A DNA stretch of 64,000 nt. Origin: Kitasatospora aureofaciens (GTDB lineage Bacteria; Actinomycetota; Actinomycetes; Streptomycetales; Streptomycetaceae). The translations under genes were made by a program, and so were the position numbers. Below, in pieces: positions 1-7,879 of this stretch. Under the pieces are notes generated by a model. The model was not told the DNA's origin. It did no database searches and saw only the letters and a program-made list of their open reading frames with translations. How positions within the stretch are numbered: the stretch's first letter is position 1; each line of letters begins with the position of its first letter. The stretch is taken from the NCBI RefSeq assembly GCF_019192735.1, contig NZ_JAHTKP010000033.1, positions 18,527 to 82,526 of the forward strand, written 5' to 3'.

Positions 1-405
1 TCGGGCATGCGGCTGTGCCCCAACGTGCCCGCGCAGTACGCCGTCCAGGCCGCGCTCGGCGGCCACCAGTCCATCAACGACCTCGTACTGCCCGGCGGCC
101 GGCTCACCGAGCAGCGGGACGTCGCGTTCAAGGCGCTCAACGAGATCCCCGGCGTCAGCTGCGTCAAGCCCAAGGGTGCCCTGTACGCCTTCGCCCGGCT
201 CGACCCGACGGTGCACAAGATCGTCGACGACGAGCAGTTCGTGCTGGACCTGCTGCTCCGCGAGAAGATCCACGTCGTCCAGGGCACCGGCTTCAACTGG
301 CCGCGCCCGGACCACTTCCGCTTCGTCACCCTCCCCCGGGCCGACGACCTGGAGACGGCGATCAACCGCATCGGGCGGTTCCTCGCGACTTACCGGCAGG
401 TCTGA
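1..405 (+). CDS. alaA: Alanine aminotransferase (AlaA type), C-terminal part
   Basis: This is the last 134 residues of a PLP-dependent class I/II aminotransferase; the start lies before the window. The C-terminal domain reads very much like E. coli AlaA: a CPNVPAQYAVQAALGG segment, then LPGGRLTEQRD, GVSCVKPKGALYAF, VVQGTGFNWP and FVTLPRADDLE, which form the small domain that closes over the active site. AlaA transfers the amino group between glutamate and pyruvate in the cytoplasm. The family is about 400 residues, so roughly two thirds is missing, including the PLP lysine. Function is inferred from similarity to AlaA from memory; aspartate aminotransferase is less likely because of the FNWP and TLPR signatures. 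Confidence 0.85.
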   Translation, partial: SGMRLCPNVPAQYAVQAALGGHQSINDLVLPGGRLTEQRDVAFKALNEIPGVSCVKPKGALYAFARLDPTVHKIVDDEQFVLDLLLREKIHVVQGTGFNWPRPDHFRFVTLPRADDLETAINRIGRFLATYRQV

Positions 406-424
406 GCACTTAGGCTCACCAGCC

Positions 425-757
425 ATGACCGTCCTCCGCTCCATCGCCCTGTTCGCCGTCGCCGCGCTCGCCGAGATCGGCGGCTGCTGGCTGATCTGGC
501 AGAGCGTGCGCGAGCAGCGGCCGTGGTGGCTGGCCGGGGTGGGTGTGGTCGTGCTCGGCGGGTACGGGTTCGTCGCCGCGCTCCAGCCGGAAAGCCACTT
601 CGGCCGGGTGCTGGCCGCGTACGGCGGGGTGTTCGTGGCCGGCTCGCTGCTGTGGGGCATGGCCGTGGACGGCTTCCGGCCGACCCGCTACGACGTGGTG
701 GGCGCGCTGATCTGCCTGGCCGGGGTCGCCGTGATCATGTACGGGCCCCGACGCTGA
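425..757 (+). CDS. YnfA family (UPF0060) small membrane protein
   Basis: A 110-residue, very hydrophobic protein with four predicted membrane segments and the family landmarks ALAEIGGCWLIWQ near the N terminus and GSLLWGMAVDGFRPTRYDVVGA in the second half. The family is conserved in bacteria at about 107-115 residues; its fold resembles small multidrug exporters, but its function is not established. It starts 19 nt after the aminotransferase stop. No good ribosome site is visible; instead a TAGGCT hexamer at 411-416 sits 8 nt before the ATG, so it may be expressed from its own leaderless or near-leaderless promoter. Confidence 0.85.
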   Translation: MTVLRSIALFAVAALAEIGGCWLIWQSVREQRPWWLAGVGVVVLGGYGFVAALQPESHFGRVLAAYGGVFVAGSLLWGMAVDGFRPTRYDVVGALICLAGVAVIMYGPRR

Positions 758-868
758 GCATGCACGAGCCCCGGCGCTGAGTAACGCCTCCCCCAAGGGA
801 ACGTTTCCTCAACGCCGGAGCCCGTCAGACCGTCCAGGACCTATCAGGCCATCCGGGACGGCACGCAC

Positions 869-2536
869 CTACCAGCCCCAGCCGCCGCCCTGGCCGTCGT
901 CGTCGACGTTGGAGTCCCAACCCTCGCCGACCGCCCGGACGATGGTGAAGTTGTCGACCTGCGCGCCGGTCTCGGACAGCGCGGTGACCTTCATGGACGA
1001 CTTCTGGCCCAGGCGGGCCGGGGTCACGTCGACCTTGATGAAGGAGTAGTTCGTGTAGCGCACCCGGGACCACTCGACGGTCTCGGTGACCTTCGCGCCA
1101 CCCTTGCCGTAGTAGTACGTCTTCACCTCGTCGAGGTGGTTCTCGTGCCCCTCGTAGGTGTCCGGCACGTCGAACTTGTACAGGCTGCGGCCCGCCGCAC
1201 CCGCGGTCACGTACACGACGCCGTCCTTGGCCGGCTCGACGGTGGCGCCGCTCGGCACCTGCTTCGAGACCTTGTTGCCGAGGATCGCGTCGGTGCGCTC
1301 GTACACGTGGTTGTGGCCGTTGATGACCAGGTCCACCCGGTACTTCTCGAACAGCGGCACCCAGGCCTCGCGGACGCCGCCCTCGGAGGCGTGCGCGACG
1401 GTGGTGGAGAAGGCGCAGTGATGGAAGAAGACCACGATGAAGTCGACGGTCTCGTCGCTGCGCAGGTCCTTGAGGGTGCGGGCGAGCCACTTGGTCTGCT
1501 TGCCGGCCGAGATGCCCAGGTTGACCGGGATCTCGTAGGAGACGTCGTTGGCGTCCAGCGAGATCACGCCGACGTTCTTGTAGCGGAAGCTGTAGACGCC
1601 CGGGACGGTACGCGGGTCCGGGCCGTTGTCCGGCAGGAAGAAGCGGGTGTTCTCACCGCCGTAGCCGTTGGCCGAGTACCAGGCCTCCATGTCGTGGTTG
1701 CCGTACGAGACCATCCACGGCACCTTGGCGGCGACCGTCTCGGTCTGGGCCAGGAAGGCGTCCCACGTCTTGGCGTTGTACGCGTCCTTGTCCGAGTCCT
1801 GGCCGGAGCCCTTCGGGTCGGCGTAGCAGATGTCGCCCGCGTGCAGGTGGAACGACGGGTTCTGGGCCAGGATGACGTGGTCGTTGCCCTCGGCGTGCTT
1901 GCTGACACCCTGGTCGCCGAAGGCGGTGAAGGTGAACGGCTCGTACACCTTGCCCCAGCGGTGGTCGCGCGAGGGCGCGGTGCGGAAGGTGTTCAGCGTG
2001 GATATCTGCTGCTGCGAGGCCGGGTCGAAGCCCTGGTGGCCGACACCGTAGTAGTACGTGGTGTCGGGCTCCAGGTCCTCCAGCGCCACGTGCAGGTAGT
2101 ACTGGTCCACCGGCTGGCTGCCCGGGATCAGGGCGGGGGTGTGGAGGGCCCGCACCTCGGCCTCTGTCCTGTGGCCCAGGTCCCACGGGTGCTTGCCGAA
2201 GCGCAGGAACGGCTTCTTGACCGGGACCGGCACCTGCCAGGAGATGCGGAACTGGGTGTCCGGCTCGGGGCCGAACTGGAGGTGACGCCCGGTCGGCGCG
2301 ACCAGCGCACCGTCGATGCCGTCCGTCGTGGCGCCGGTCAGCAGTTGCGGGGTGGCCGGCGCCGCGAACGCGGTGCCGCTGCCCAGCGCACCGCCCACCG
2401 CGATCGCGCCGACCGTGACGGCACCGGCGCGCAGCATCCGGCGACGGGAGAAGCGGGCCCGAAGGTACTCGTGCTGCTCGGCCATGCTCATGCGCTCGGC
2501 GAGCTTGGCCGGTACGCCCATGTGTGGGATGTCCAT
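869..2536 (-). CDS. Tat-exported purple acid phosphatase-like metallophosphoesterase
   Basis: A 555-residue secreted phosphatase. The N terminus carries a twin-arginine signal (SRRRMLRAG, Arg 31-33) followed by a hydrophobic stretch ending near AFA-AP at about residue 59, so it is exported folded, as expected for a metal enzyme. A fibronectin-like domain (about 80-190) precedes the calcineurin-type catalytic domain, where all metal motifs are visible: TAFGDQG, HAGDICYAD, SYGNHDME, VFFHHCAF and NGHNHVYERT. These bind a dinuclear metal centre that cleaves phosphate monoesters. I chose the ATG at 2536 because GGAAGAG lies 8 nt upstream and the Tat motif is then at a normal distance. It probably recovers phosphate outside the cell; the true substrate is not known. 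Confidence 0.9.
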   Translation of the reverse strand: MDIPHMGVPAKLAERMSMAEQHEYLRARFSRRRMLRAGAVTVGAIAVGGALGSGTAFAAPATPQLLTGATTDGIDGALVAPTGRHLQFGPEPDTQFRISWQVPVPVKKPFLRFGKHPWDLGHRTEAEVRALHTPALIPGSQPVDQYYLHVALEDLEPDTTYYYGVGHQGFDPASQQQISTLNTFRTAPSRDHRWGKVYEPFTFTAFGDQGVSKHAEGNDHVILAQNPSFHLHAGDICYADPKGSGQDSDKDAYNAKTWDAFLAQTETVAAKVPWMVSYGNHDMEAWYSANGYGGENTRFFLPDNGPDPRTVPGVYSFRYKNVGVISLDANDVSYEIPVNLGISAGKQTKWLARTLKDLRSDETVDFIVVFFHHCAFSTTVAHASEGGVREAWVPLFEKYRVDLVINGHNHVYERTDAILGNKVSKQVPSGATVEPAKDGVVYVTAGAAGRSLYKFDVPDTYEGHENHLDEVKTYYYGKGGAKVTETVEWSRVRYTNYSFIKVDVTPARLGQKSSMKVTALSETGAQVDNFTIVRAVGEGWDSNVDDDGQGGGWGW

Positions 2537-2677
2537 GGGCGGGACTCTTCCAGCGCAGCGTTGACCGGGCACGGCCGTCAGGTGAACGACCTGCAGCGCG
2601 CCACCCATTCGAACATCAACGTTCGGTCAAGAGCGAGCAAAGAACATGTTCACGACCATCCCGACACCGGATCATGA

Positions 2678-2695
2678 CTTCCTCCACAGAGGAAG
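2678..2695 (-). terminator. Small hairpin after the CxxCxGxG protein
   Basis: CTTCCTC and GAGGAAG form a 7-bp stem with a CACA loop, 20 bp beyond the stop of the leftward gene ending at 2715. There is no U-run, which is usual for actinobacterial terminators. Confidence is limited by the short stem. Confidence 0.4.
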
Positions 2696-2714
2696 CCTGA
2701 CCATTCGTCGGCTA

Positions 2715-2969
2715 TCAGCCTGACGGTTCGTCCCACGGGGTGGTCGCGCGGTTGCCGGTGCCGTCGCACGTGCGGCAGATCTCGTCGCGGTAGGCGTGCT
2801 TGGCGCCGGTCGCGTCCACGCGGTAGCGGACGTAGACGCCGGTGCCGTCACAGAGGAAGCAGTTGCCGCCGCCCCCGCCGACCTCGGTGGTGCCGGTGCC
2901 CTGGCAGGTGCGGCAGTTGAGGCCGGCGGTGCGGCCGGTGCCCGCGCAGATGCGACAGACCGTGGTCAT
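2715..2969 (-). CDS. Small DnaJ-type zinc-finger protein (four CxxCxGTG repeats)
   Basis: An 84-residue cytoplasmic protein built mainly of four CxxC-x-GTG units: CRICAGTG, CRTCQGTG, CFLCDGTG and CRTCDGTG. This is the cysteine-rich domain of DnaJ (Hsp40), which binds two zinc ions through pairs of such units, but here without J-domain or substrate-binding domain. I chose the ATG at 2969 because GGAGG lies 6 nt upstream; starting further up would add a basic tail without support. Free-standing DnaJ zinc-finger proteins may act as small redox or folding factors. No partner is evident from the neighbours, so function stays open. Confidence 0.75.
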   Translation of the reverse strand: MTTVCRICAGTGRTAGLNCRTCQGTGTTEVGGGGGNCFLCDGTGVYVRYRVDATGAKHAYRDEICRTCDGTGNRATTPWDEPSG

Positions 2970-3072
2970 CGTCTTCCTCCCTGGGCGGATCCGCTCGGAG
3001 CCACCGGTCATGGTAGTCGGGCCGGTTGACCCCTGGTGAGCCCCGCCGGCGAACGCACCGCCACCGGCGATG

Positions 3073-3480
3073 TCAGCCCGGCAGGCCCTCGCGGACGCGA
3101 CGCGAGACGGAGATCTCCTGGAGGTCGAGCAGGCCCGGCGGGTCGGCGAGGCCGGGGCCGCCGGCGTGCACCCAGGCGGCGATCTCGTCGATCATGTCGT
3201 CGGCCAGCACCCAGCCCAGCCAGACCGGACGGCCCCCGGCCGCCCGGCCCTCGCCGGAGGGGCCGACCACGACAACGTTCGAATGCGTGCAGGCGTCCAG
3301 GCACTTGACCGCCCGCACCCGGCCCACCGTGCCGACCGCCGCGCGCAGCCGCTCGTACTGCCCGGCGTGGTCCACTCCCGGGTGCTTCTCCTCGGTGCCG
3401 CAGCAGCAGCCGCGGCAGACGGTGACGGTCACCGGGGAGGAGGCGGCGGCCTGCCGGCGGTCGCGGTCTTGGCGGCTCAT
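3073..3480 (-). CDS. Thioredoxin-like (2Fe-2S) ferredoxin domain protein
   Basis: A 135-residue protein with the arrangement of thioredoxin-like 2Fe-2S ferredoxins: VTVCRGCCCG near residue 20 and VKCLDACTHSNVVVV near residue 60. Cysteines of these two motifs normally hold the cluster. A tryptophan-rich segment (GRPVWLGWVLADDMIDEIAAWV) follows and the last 30 residues look disordered. The family includes free-standing ferredoxins and the 24-kDa subunit of NADH dehydrogenase; the single-domain form suggests a soluble electron carrier or a metal-handling protein. Start is the ATG at 3480, with AGGAG about 8 nt upstream. The redox partner is unknown. Confidence 0.7.
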   Translation of the reverse strand: MSRQDRDRRQAAASSPVTVTVCRGCCCGTEEKHPGVDHAGQYERLRAAVGTVGRVRAVKCLDACTHSNVVVVGPSGEGRAAGGRPVWLGWVLADDMIDEIAAWVHAGGPGLADPPGLLDLQEISVSRRVREGLPG

Positions 3481-3770
3481 GGGTTCGGCTTCTCCTCCTG
3501 GTCAGGGGCATGCTCGGCACCGGCAGCGTACCCGCCGGGTTCCGGGGCGAGTCCGGGCGGGTTCCAGGGCCACCGGCGGGTGCCGCCAGCCGGCAGGGGG
3601 GGTGGCGAACTGCTGGCGGTTGAGTGTCACCGAGTGCCCATAAGGTCTGTTTAGTGGGATTGTCGGATGTGCCGAAAATGCAGCTATTTGCCTGATTTTG
3701 TGGCGTTCTGATGGTGTGTGTAGGGTGCTCGTGTCTTGGTCCGGATCGGTCGTCGGGGAGGTGGTTGCCG

Positions 3771-5399
3771 TTGTCCGAGAAGAAGACGTTGCGGCAGATC
3801 GCCCGGCCGTTCGTGGCCGATCCTGTCAGCGGTGTGTGCATACGGGACCGGCTGAAGGGCCTCACGCCGGAGGATGAGAATGTCCTGCGGATGGTCGGCG
3901 GGCACATGGGCTCGCTGGCCTCCCGTGACCTCAAGGCGCGTTGCGCCGACGGTCTGGATCACTCCACGGATACGTGGGCGGCGCGCAAGCGGGAGCTGAC
4001 GGCCGAGTCGTCGTCCCGGTGGGCGGGATCGGTGACCGGGGCGACGCATGCGCAGTGGGGGCTGTCCCGCCGGGCGCAGTTCGCCCACCTGCAGGGCCTG
4101 GAAGCCGGTGTCCGCACTGTCCGGCATCAGCTGTCCCTGCCGGTCGGCGAGAAGGGCGCCAGGAAGGCCCCGGGCGGCTACCGTTCGGCGCACGAGTGGT
4201 TCGTCAAGTCGCGTCGGTTGGCGGTGCTGGAGGACCGGGCCGCTCAGGTGCGGGCCGACCGGGAAGCCGGACGGGTACATGTGGTGCGGGGCGGAAGGAA
4301 GTTGGCCAACACCCGGCACAACCTCACCGCCGCCCAACTGACCGAGACCCAGTGGCGTGATCGCTGGGAAGCATCCCGCTGGTTCCTGTCCGCTGACGGG
4401 GAGTCCGGCAAGCGCTACGGCAACGAGACGATCCGGGTCACCCCCGACGGGGAAGTGTCGGTCAAGCTGCCCGCTCCGCTGGCGGAGTTGGCCAACAGCA
4501 GGCACGGCCGGTACACGCTGGCCGCCCGTGTGAGCTTCCCTCATCGTGGGGACGAATGGGCCGACCGCATCGAAGCGAACCGGGCCGTGGCCTACCGCAT
4601 CCACCTGGACGTGGAACGCGACCGCTGGTACCTCGACGCGTCGTGGACCCGCAAAGACCTCCCCCTCGTTCCCCTGGACAGCCTGCGGACCGGCGGCGTC
4701 GTCGGCGTCGACACGAACGCCGACCACCTGGCGGCCTGGCACCTCGACGTACACGGCAACCCGGTCGGCGAACCCCGCCGATTCGACTACGACCTGACCG
4801 GCAGCACGAACCACCGCGACGCGCAGCTGCGCCACGCCCTCACCCGCCTGTTGCACTGGGCCGCCGGCACCGGCGCGCGCGCAATCGCGGTCGAAGACCT
4901 CGACTTCACCGACTCCAAGACCCGCGAGAAGCACGGCCGAAGGAAACGCTTGCGGCAGCTGATCTCCGGCATCCCCACCGGCCGCCTCCGCTCCCGCCTC
5001 CTCGCCATGTGTGCCGAGTACGGCCTCTCGGTGATCGCCGTCGATCCCGCCTACACCAGCTTGTGGGGGGACCGGCACTGGAGGAAGCCCCTCACCACGA
5101 AGACCCGTGCCACCAGCCGCCACCAGGCGGCAGCGGTGGCGATCGGACGACGCGCCCTCGGACACCCGATCCGGCGACGGACGGCACCGCCCCGCGCACA
5201 CCAGAGCGATGTGCACGGGCATCGGACCGCCCAGGCCGGACCAGGTGACCGGGGGCGTGAGGAAACCCGCCGCCCCGTCACGGACCGCAGCCAAGAGCCG
5301 CACGCCCGGACAGGGAAGCAGAGAACGCGGGCGACCAGCGCATCCAAAACCGTTCGGGATGTGCGCAGTGACAGAGTCGATCTTCACGGTCACTCCTGA
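3771..5399 (+). CDS. TnpB-related protein (IS200/IS605 accessory; RuvC-III motif altered)
   Basis: About 542 residues, homologous to TnpB, the RNA-guided nuclease of IS200/IS605 elements and ancestor of Cas12. The RuvC core is visible: VVGVDTNADH (motif I Asp), AIAVEDLDF (motif II Glu) and SRHQAAAVAIGRRALG (motif III). In relatives I remember, motif III reads HDAA, giving the third catalytic Asp; here the residue is Gln (codon CAG). The zinc finger of canonical TnpB is also missing, which I believe is normal for this actinobacterial branch. No TnpA lies nearby. Several starts exist; I chose the TTG at 3771 (LSEKKTLRQIARPF) behind GGGGAGG, while ATG 3711 lacks a ribosome site. The reading frame runs into the nmtR operator region. 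A regulator-type inactive TnpB is possible. Confidence 0.8.
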   Translation: MSEKKTLRQIARPFVADPVSGVCIRDRLKGLTPEDENVLRMVGGHMGSLASRDLKARCADGLDHSTDTWAARKRELTAESSSRWAGSVTGATHAQWGLSRRAQFAHLQGLEAGVRTVRHQLSLPVGEKGARKAPGGYRSAHEWFVKSRRLAVLEDRAAQVRADREAGRVHVVRGGRKLANTRHNLTAAQLTETQWRDRWEASRWFLSADGESGKRYGNETIRVTPDGEVSVKLPAPLAELANSRHGRYTLAARVSFPHRGDEWADRIEANRAVAYRIHLDVERDRWYLDASWTRKDLPLVPLDSLRTGGVVGVDTNADHLAAWHLDVHGNPVGEPRRFDYDLTGSTNHRDAQLRHALTRLLHWAAGTGARAIAVEDLDFTDSKTREKHGRRKRLRQLISGIPTGRLRSRLLAMCAEYGLSVIAVDPAYTSLWGDRHWRKPLTTKTRATSRHQAAAVAIGRRALGHPIRRRTAPPRAHQSDVHGHRTAQAGPGDRGREETRRPVTDRSQEPHARTGKQRTRATSASKTVRDVRSDRVDLHGHS

Positions 5400-5411
5400 T
5401 CACTGTTCAGG
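5395..5411. promoter_or_regulatory. Palindromic candidate operator of nmtR
   Basis: A 17-bp near-palindrome, CCTGA-TCACTGT-TCAGG, with 14 of 17 positions symmetric, 22 bp before the nmtR ATG. It contains the stop codon of the TnpB-like gene (5397-5399). ArsR-family sensors bind such inverted repeats over their own promoter and leave when metal binds, so autoregulation is likely. This is inference from position and symmetry. Confidence 0.5.
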
Positions 5412-5433
5412 AACGGTCCGTAAAATGCCCCCC

Positions 5434-5778
5434 ATGGGACATGCGACCGCCGACAGCGCCGTACCGCGGATGCGCCTGGACGCCTCCAACGCGGCCAAGG
5501 TGGCGACCACCCTGCAGGCGCTGGCCACGCCCTCCCGGCTGCTGATCCTCGCCCAGCTGCGCGAGGGCCCGCGGGCCGCCACCGAACTCGCCGACGCCGT
5601 CGGCCTGGAGCAGTCCGCCTGCTCGCACCAGCTCCGGCTGCTGCGCAACCTCGGCCTGGTCGTCGGCGAACGCCGTGGCCGGTCGGTCGTCTACTCGCTG
5701 CACGACGACCACGTCGCCGCGCTCCTCGACCAGGCGGTCTACCACGTCGACCACCTGCGGCTGGGGCTCACCGGCTGA
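5434..5778 (+). CDS. nmtR: NmtR-type nickel/cobalt-sensing ArsR repressor
   Basis: A 114-residue winged-helix repressor closely resembling Mycobacterium tuberculosis NmtR: MGH at the N terminus, QALATPSRLLILAQLREGP, the recognition helix region EQSACSHQLRLLRNLGLVVGERRGRS, then a C-terminal helix DDHVAALLDQAVYHVDHLRLG. In NmtR nickel is held by Gly2, His3 and the Asp, His, His, His set of this last helix; DxH and YHxxH are all present here, while a further His of the mycobacterial tail (LHLG) is Arg. The MGH end fixes the start at 5434 rather than the ATG at 5425. Metal binding releases DNA. Its targets are unknown; the NiCoT permease at 8.9 kb is a candidate, and a metal-exporting ATPase is the mycobacterial target. 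Confidence 0.88.
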   Translation: MGHATADSAVPRMRLDASNAAKVATTLQALATPSRLLILAQLREGPRAATELADAVGLEQSACSHQLRLLRNLGLVVGERRGRSVVYSLHDDHVAALLDQAVYHVDHLRLGLTG

Positions 5779-5902
5779 GGAAACGATCCGCGGAAACGAT
5801 CCTCCCGGGATTCTCTTGGGACGCGGAGTCCCTTGGGACGCGGAGTCATGACGCAACTCCGCCGCCGGACGGGACGCCCAACTCACCACCGGCCGGCCCC
5901 GG

Positions 5903-7558
5903 TTACGCCGTCGCCTCCGCCGCCGCCCGGCCGGCCGTACGTCCGGAGAAGAGGCAGCCGCCCAGGAACGTCCCCTCCAGCGAGCGGTACCCGTGCACCC
6001 CGCCGCCGCCGAAGCCGGACGCCTCGCCCGCCGCGTAGACGCCCGGCAGCACCTCGCCGTCCGGTCGCAGCACCCGCGCCGCAAGGTCCGTCTCCAGCCC
6101 GCCCAGCGACTTGCGGGTGAGGATGTTGAGCCGGACGGCGATCAGCGGGGCGGCGCCGGGGTCGAGGATGCGGTGCGGGGTGGCGGTGCGGATCAGCTTG
6201 TCGCCGAGGTAGCGGCGGGCGCCGTGGATGGCGGTGACCTGGAGGTCCTTGGCGAAGGGGTTGGCCATCTGCCGGTCCCTGGCCTCGACGGTGCGGCGCA
6301 GCTCGTCCGGGTCGATGAGCGCCTCGCGGGTCTTGGCGTTCATGCCGCGGGCGAGGTCGGCGAGGTTGCTCGCGACGACGAAGTCGGGCCCGTGCCGCAG
6401 GTGGCCCTTGACCGGGCCGGGGGCGCCGGGGAGCGCCCGGCCGAGGACTCCGCGGACGGACTTGCCGGTGAGGTCGGGGTTCTGTTCGGAGCCGGAGAGG
6501 GTGAACTCCTTCTCGATGATGCGCTGGTTGAGGACGAACCAGGTGTGGCCGTGCCCGGTGGCCATGATGTGGTCGAGTGTGCCGAGGGTGTCGAAGCCGG
6601 GGAACAGCGGGACGGGCAGCCGGCGGCCGGTCGCGTCCAGCCAGAGCGAGGACGGGCCGGGCAGGATGCGGATGCCGTGCCGGGCCCAGATCGGGTCCCA
6701 GTTCTCGATGCCCTCGGTGTAGTGCCACATCCGGTCGCCGTTGATGAGGCTGGCGCCGGCCGCGCCGGCGACGTCCAGCATCAGGCCGTCGACGTGCGCG
6801 GGCACGCCGGAGAGCAGTTTGGCGGGCGGGGTGCCGAGCCGGGCGGGCCAGGCCTTGCGCACGAGGTCGTGGTTGCCTCCGATGCCGCCGGAGGTCACGA
6901 TCACGGCCTGGGCGCGCAGTTCGAAGCGGCCGGCGACCTCGCGCGAGCTGGCCTCGCCGCGGGCCGCCGCGCTGGGCACCAGCACCTCGCCGATGACGGT
7001 GTCGGTGACGCCCGCGGTGGCGGCCAGTCCGGTGACCCGGTGCCGGAACCGCAGGTCGACGAGCCCACGCGCGGCGGCGGCCCGGACCCGGCGGACGAAG
7101 GGTTCGAGCAGCCCGGGCCCGGTGCCCCAGGTGATGTGGAAGCGCGGCACCGAGTTGCCGGGCCCGTCGGCGAGCAGGCCACCGCGCTCGGCCCAGCCGA
7201 CGACGGGGAAGAAGCGCACGCCCATCCCGCGCAGCCAGGACCGCTTCTCGCCGGCCGCGAAGTCGACGTACGCCTCGGCCCAGCGACGCGGCCAGGCGTC
7301 CTCGGGCCGGTCGAAGCCGGCGGTGCCGAGCCAGTCCTGCCGGGCGAGGGCGTGCGAGTCGCGGATCCGCATCCGGCGCTGCTCGGGCGAGTCGACGAGG
7401 AAGAGGCCGCCGAAGGACCAGTGCGCCTGGCCGCCGAGCGAGGCCGCCGGCTCCTGGTCGAGCAGGATCACCTTCCGTCCGGCGTCGGCGAGTTCGGCGG
7501 TGGCGGTGAGGCCGGCGAGCCCCGCTCCGATGACGATGACGTCGGCGTCCAGGGCCAT
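5903..7558 (-). CDS. FAD-binding dehydrogenase (fumarate reductase/KstD-like flavoprotein)
   Basis: A 551-residue soluble flavoprotein. The N terminus has the Rossmann fingerprint ADVIVIGAGLAGLTAT with the acidic end of strand two (ILLDQE), followed by SLGGQAHWSFGG and, near the C terminus, the second FAD motif VLPGVYAAGEASGFGGGG. This architecture is that of the FAD-binding_2 family (succinate/fumarate reductase flavoprotein, 3-ketosteroid dehydrogenase, urocanate reductase), which adds or removes hydride across a C-C bond next to a carbonyl. The substrate cannot be told from sequence. The start at 7558 has GGAGG 8 nt upstream. It stands alone, convergent with nmtR and back to back with a secreted hydrolase. 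Confidence 0.85.
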   Translation of the reverse strand: MALDADVIVIGAGLAGLTATAELADAGRKVILLDQEPAASLGGQAHWSFGGLFLVDSPEQRRMRIRDSHALARQDWLGTAGFDRPEDAWPRRWAEAYVDFAAGEKRSWLRGMGVRFFPVVGWAERGGLLADGPGNSVPRFHITWGTGPGLLEPFVRRVRAAAARGLVDLRFRHRVTGLAATAGVTDTVIGEVLVPSAAARGEASSREVAGRFELRAQAVIVTSGGIGGNHDLVRKAWPARLGTPPAKLLSGVPAHVDGLMLDVAGAAGASLINGDRMWHYTEGIENWDPIWARHGIRILPGPSSLWLDATGRRLPVPLFPGFDTLGTLDHIMATGHGHTWFVLNQRIIEKEFTLSGSEQNPDLTGKSVRGVLGRALPGAPGPVKGHLRHGPDFVVASNLADLARGMNAKTREALIDPDELRRTVEARDRQMANPFAKDLQVTAIHGARRYLGDKLIRTATPHRILDPGAAPLIAVRLNILTRKSLGGLETDLAARVLRPDGEVLPGVYAAGEASGFGGGGVHGYRSLEGTFLGGCLFSGRTAGRAAAEATA

Positions 7559-7879
7559 GCGCAGTCCTCCGTCGCGGCGGGCGGGCGGCGCACGGGTGGG
7601 CGCCGTCGCTGTGCGCCCGATACTGCGGCCTGCGGTGACGTCCGGTCAACCGGCGAGTAACAAGCAGTCGCGCCAATTCCGCTCCACGACGTTGCGGAAA
7701 TACCTTCGATACGGCGTGGAGCGTAATTCGAAATATCGTCAGCCGGCACCTGACGGAATTTCGGGAATTTCCGCGCAAAGGATGGACGGGCACGAAACCT
7801 GGCAGTAACTTACCTGCGAGTAGCTGTGGCCCGGCTAGGCACGACCCCCACCCGTCGTTTCTCTCCCCCAGGAGGAACC

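Noticed and set aside
2598..2660. PHO box upstream of the metallophosphatase
   Set aside because: GTTCGGTC and GTTCACGA are present but not as 11-bp direct repeats in the right orientation; GAACATGTTC palindrome alone does not fit PhoP.
3711..3770. ATG 3711 as start of the TnpB-like gene
   Set aside because: No ribosome site, and the 20 extra residues (MVCVGCSCLGPDRSSG) do not look like the family.
5993..7660. Long rightward ORF opposite the FAD dehydrogenase (and similar long ORFs opposite 869-2536, 10359-12203 and 27191-28771)
   Set aside because: High-GC shadow frames: no known motifs, Gly/Ala/Arg/Val-biased composition, while the opposite strand encodes clear families.
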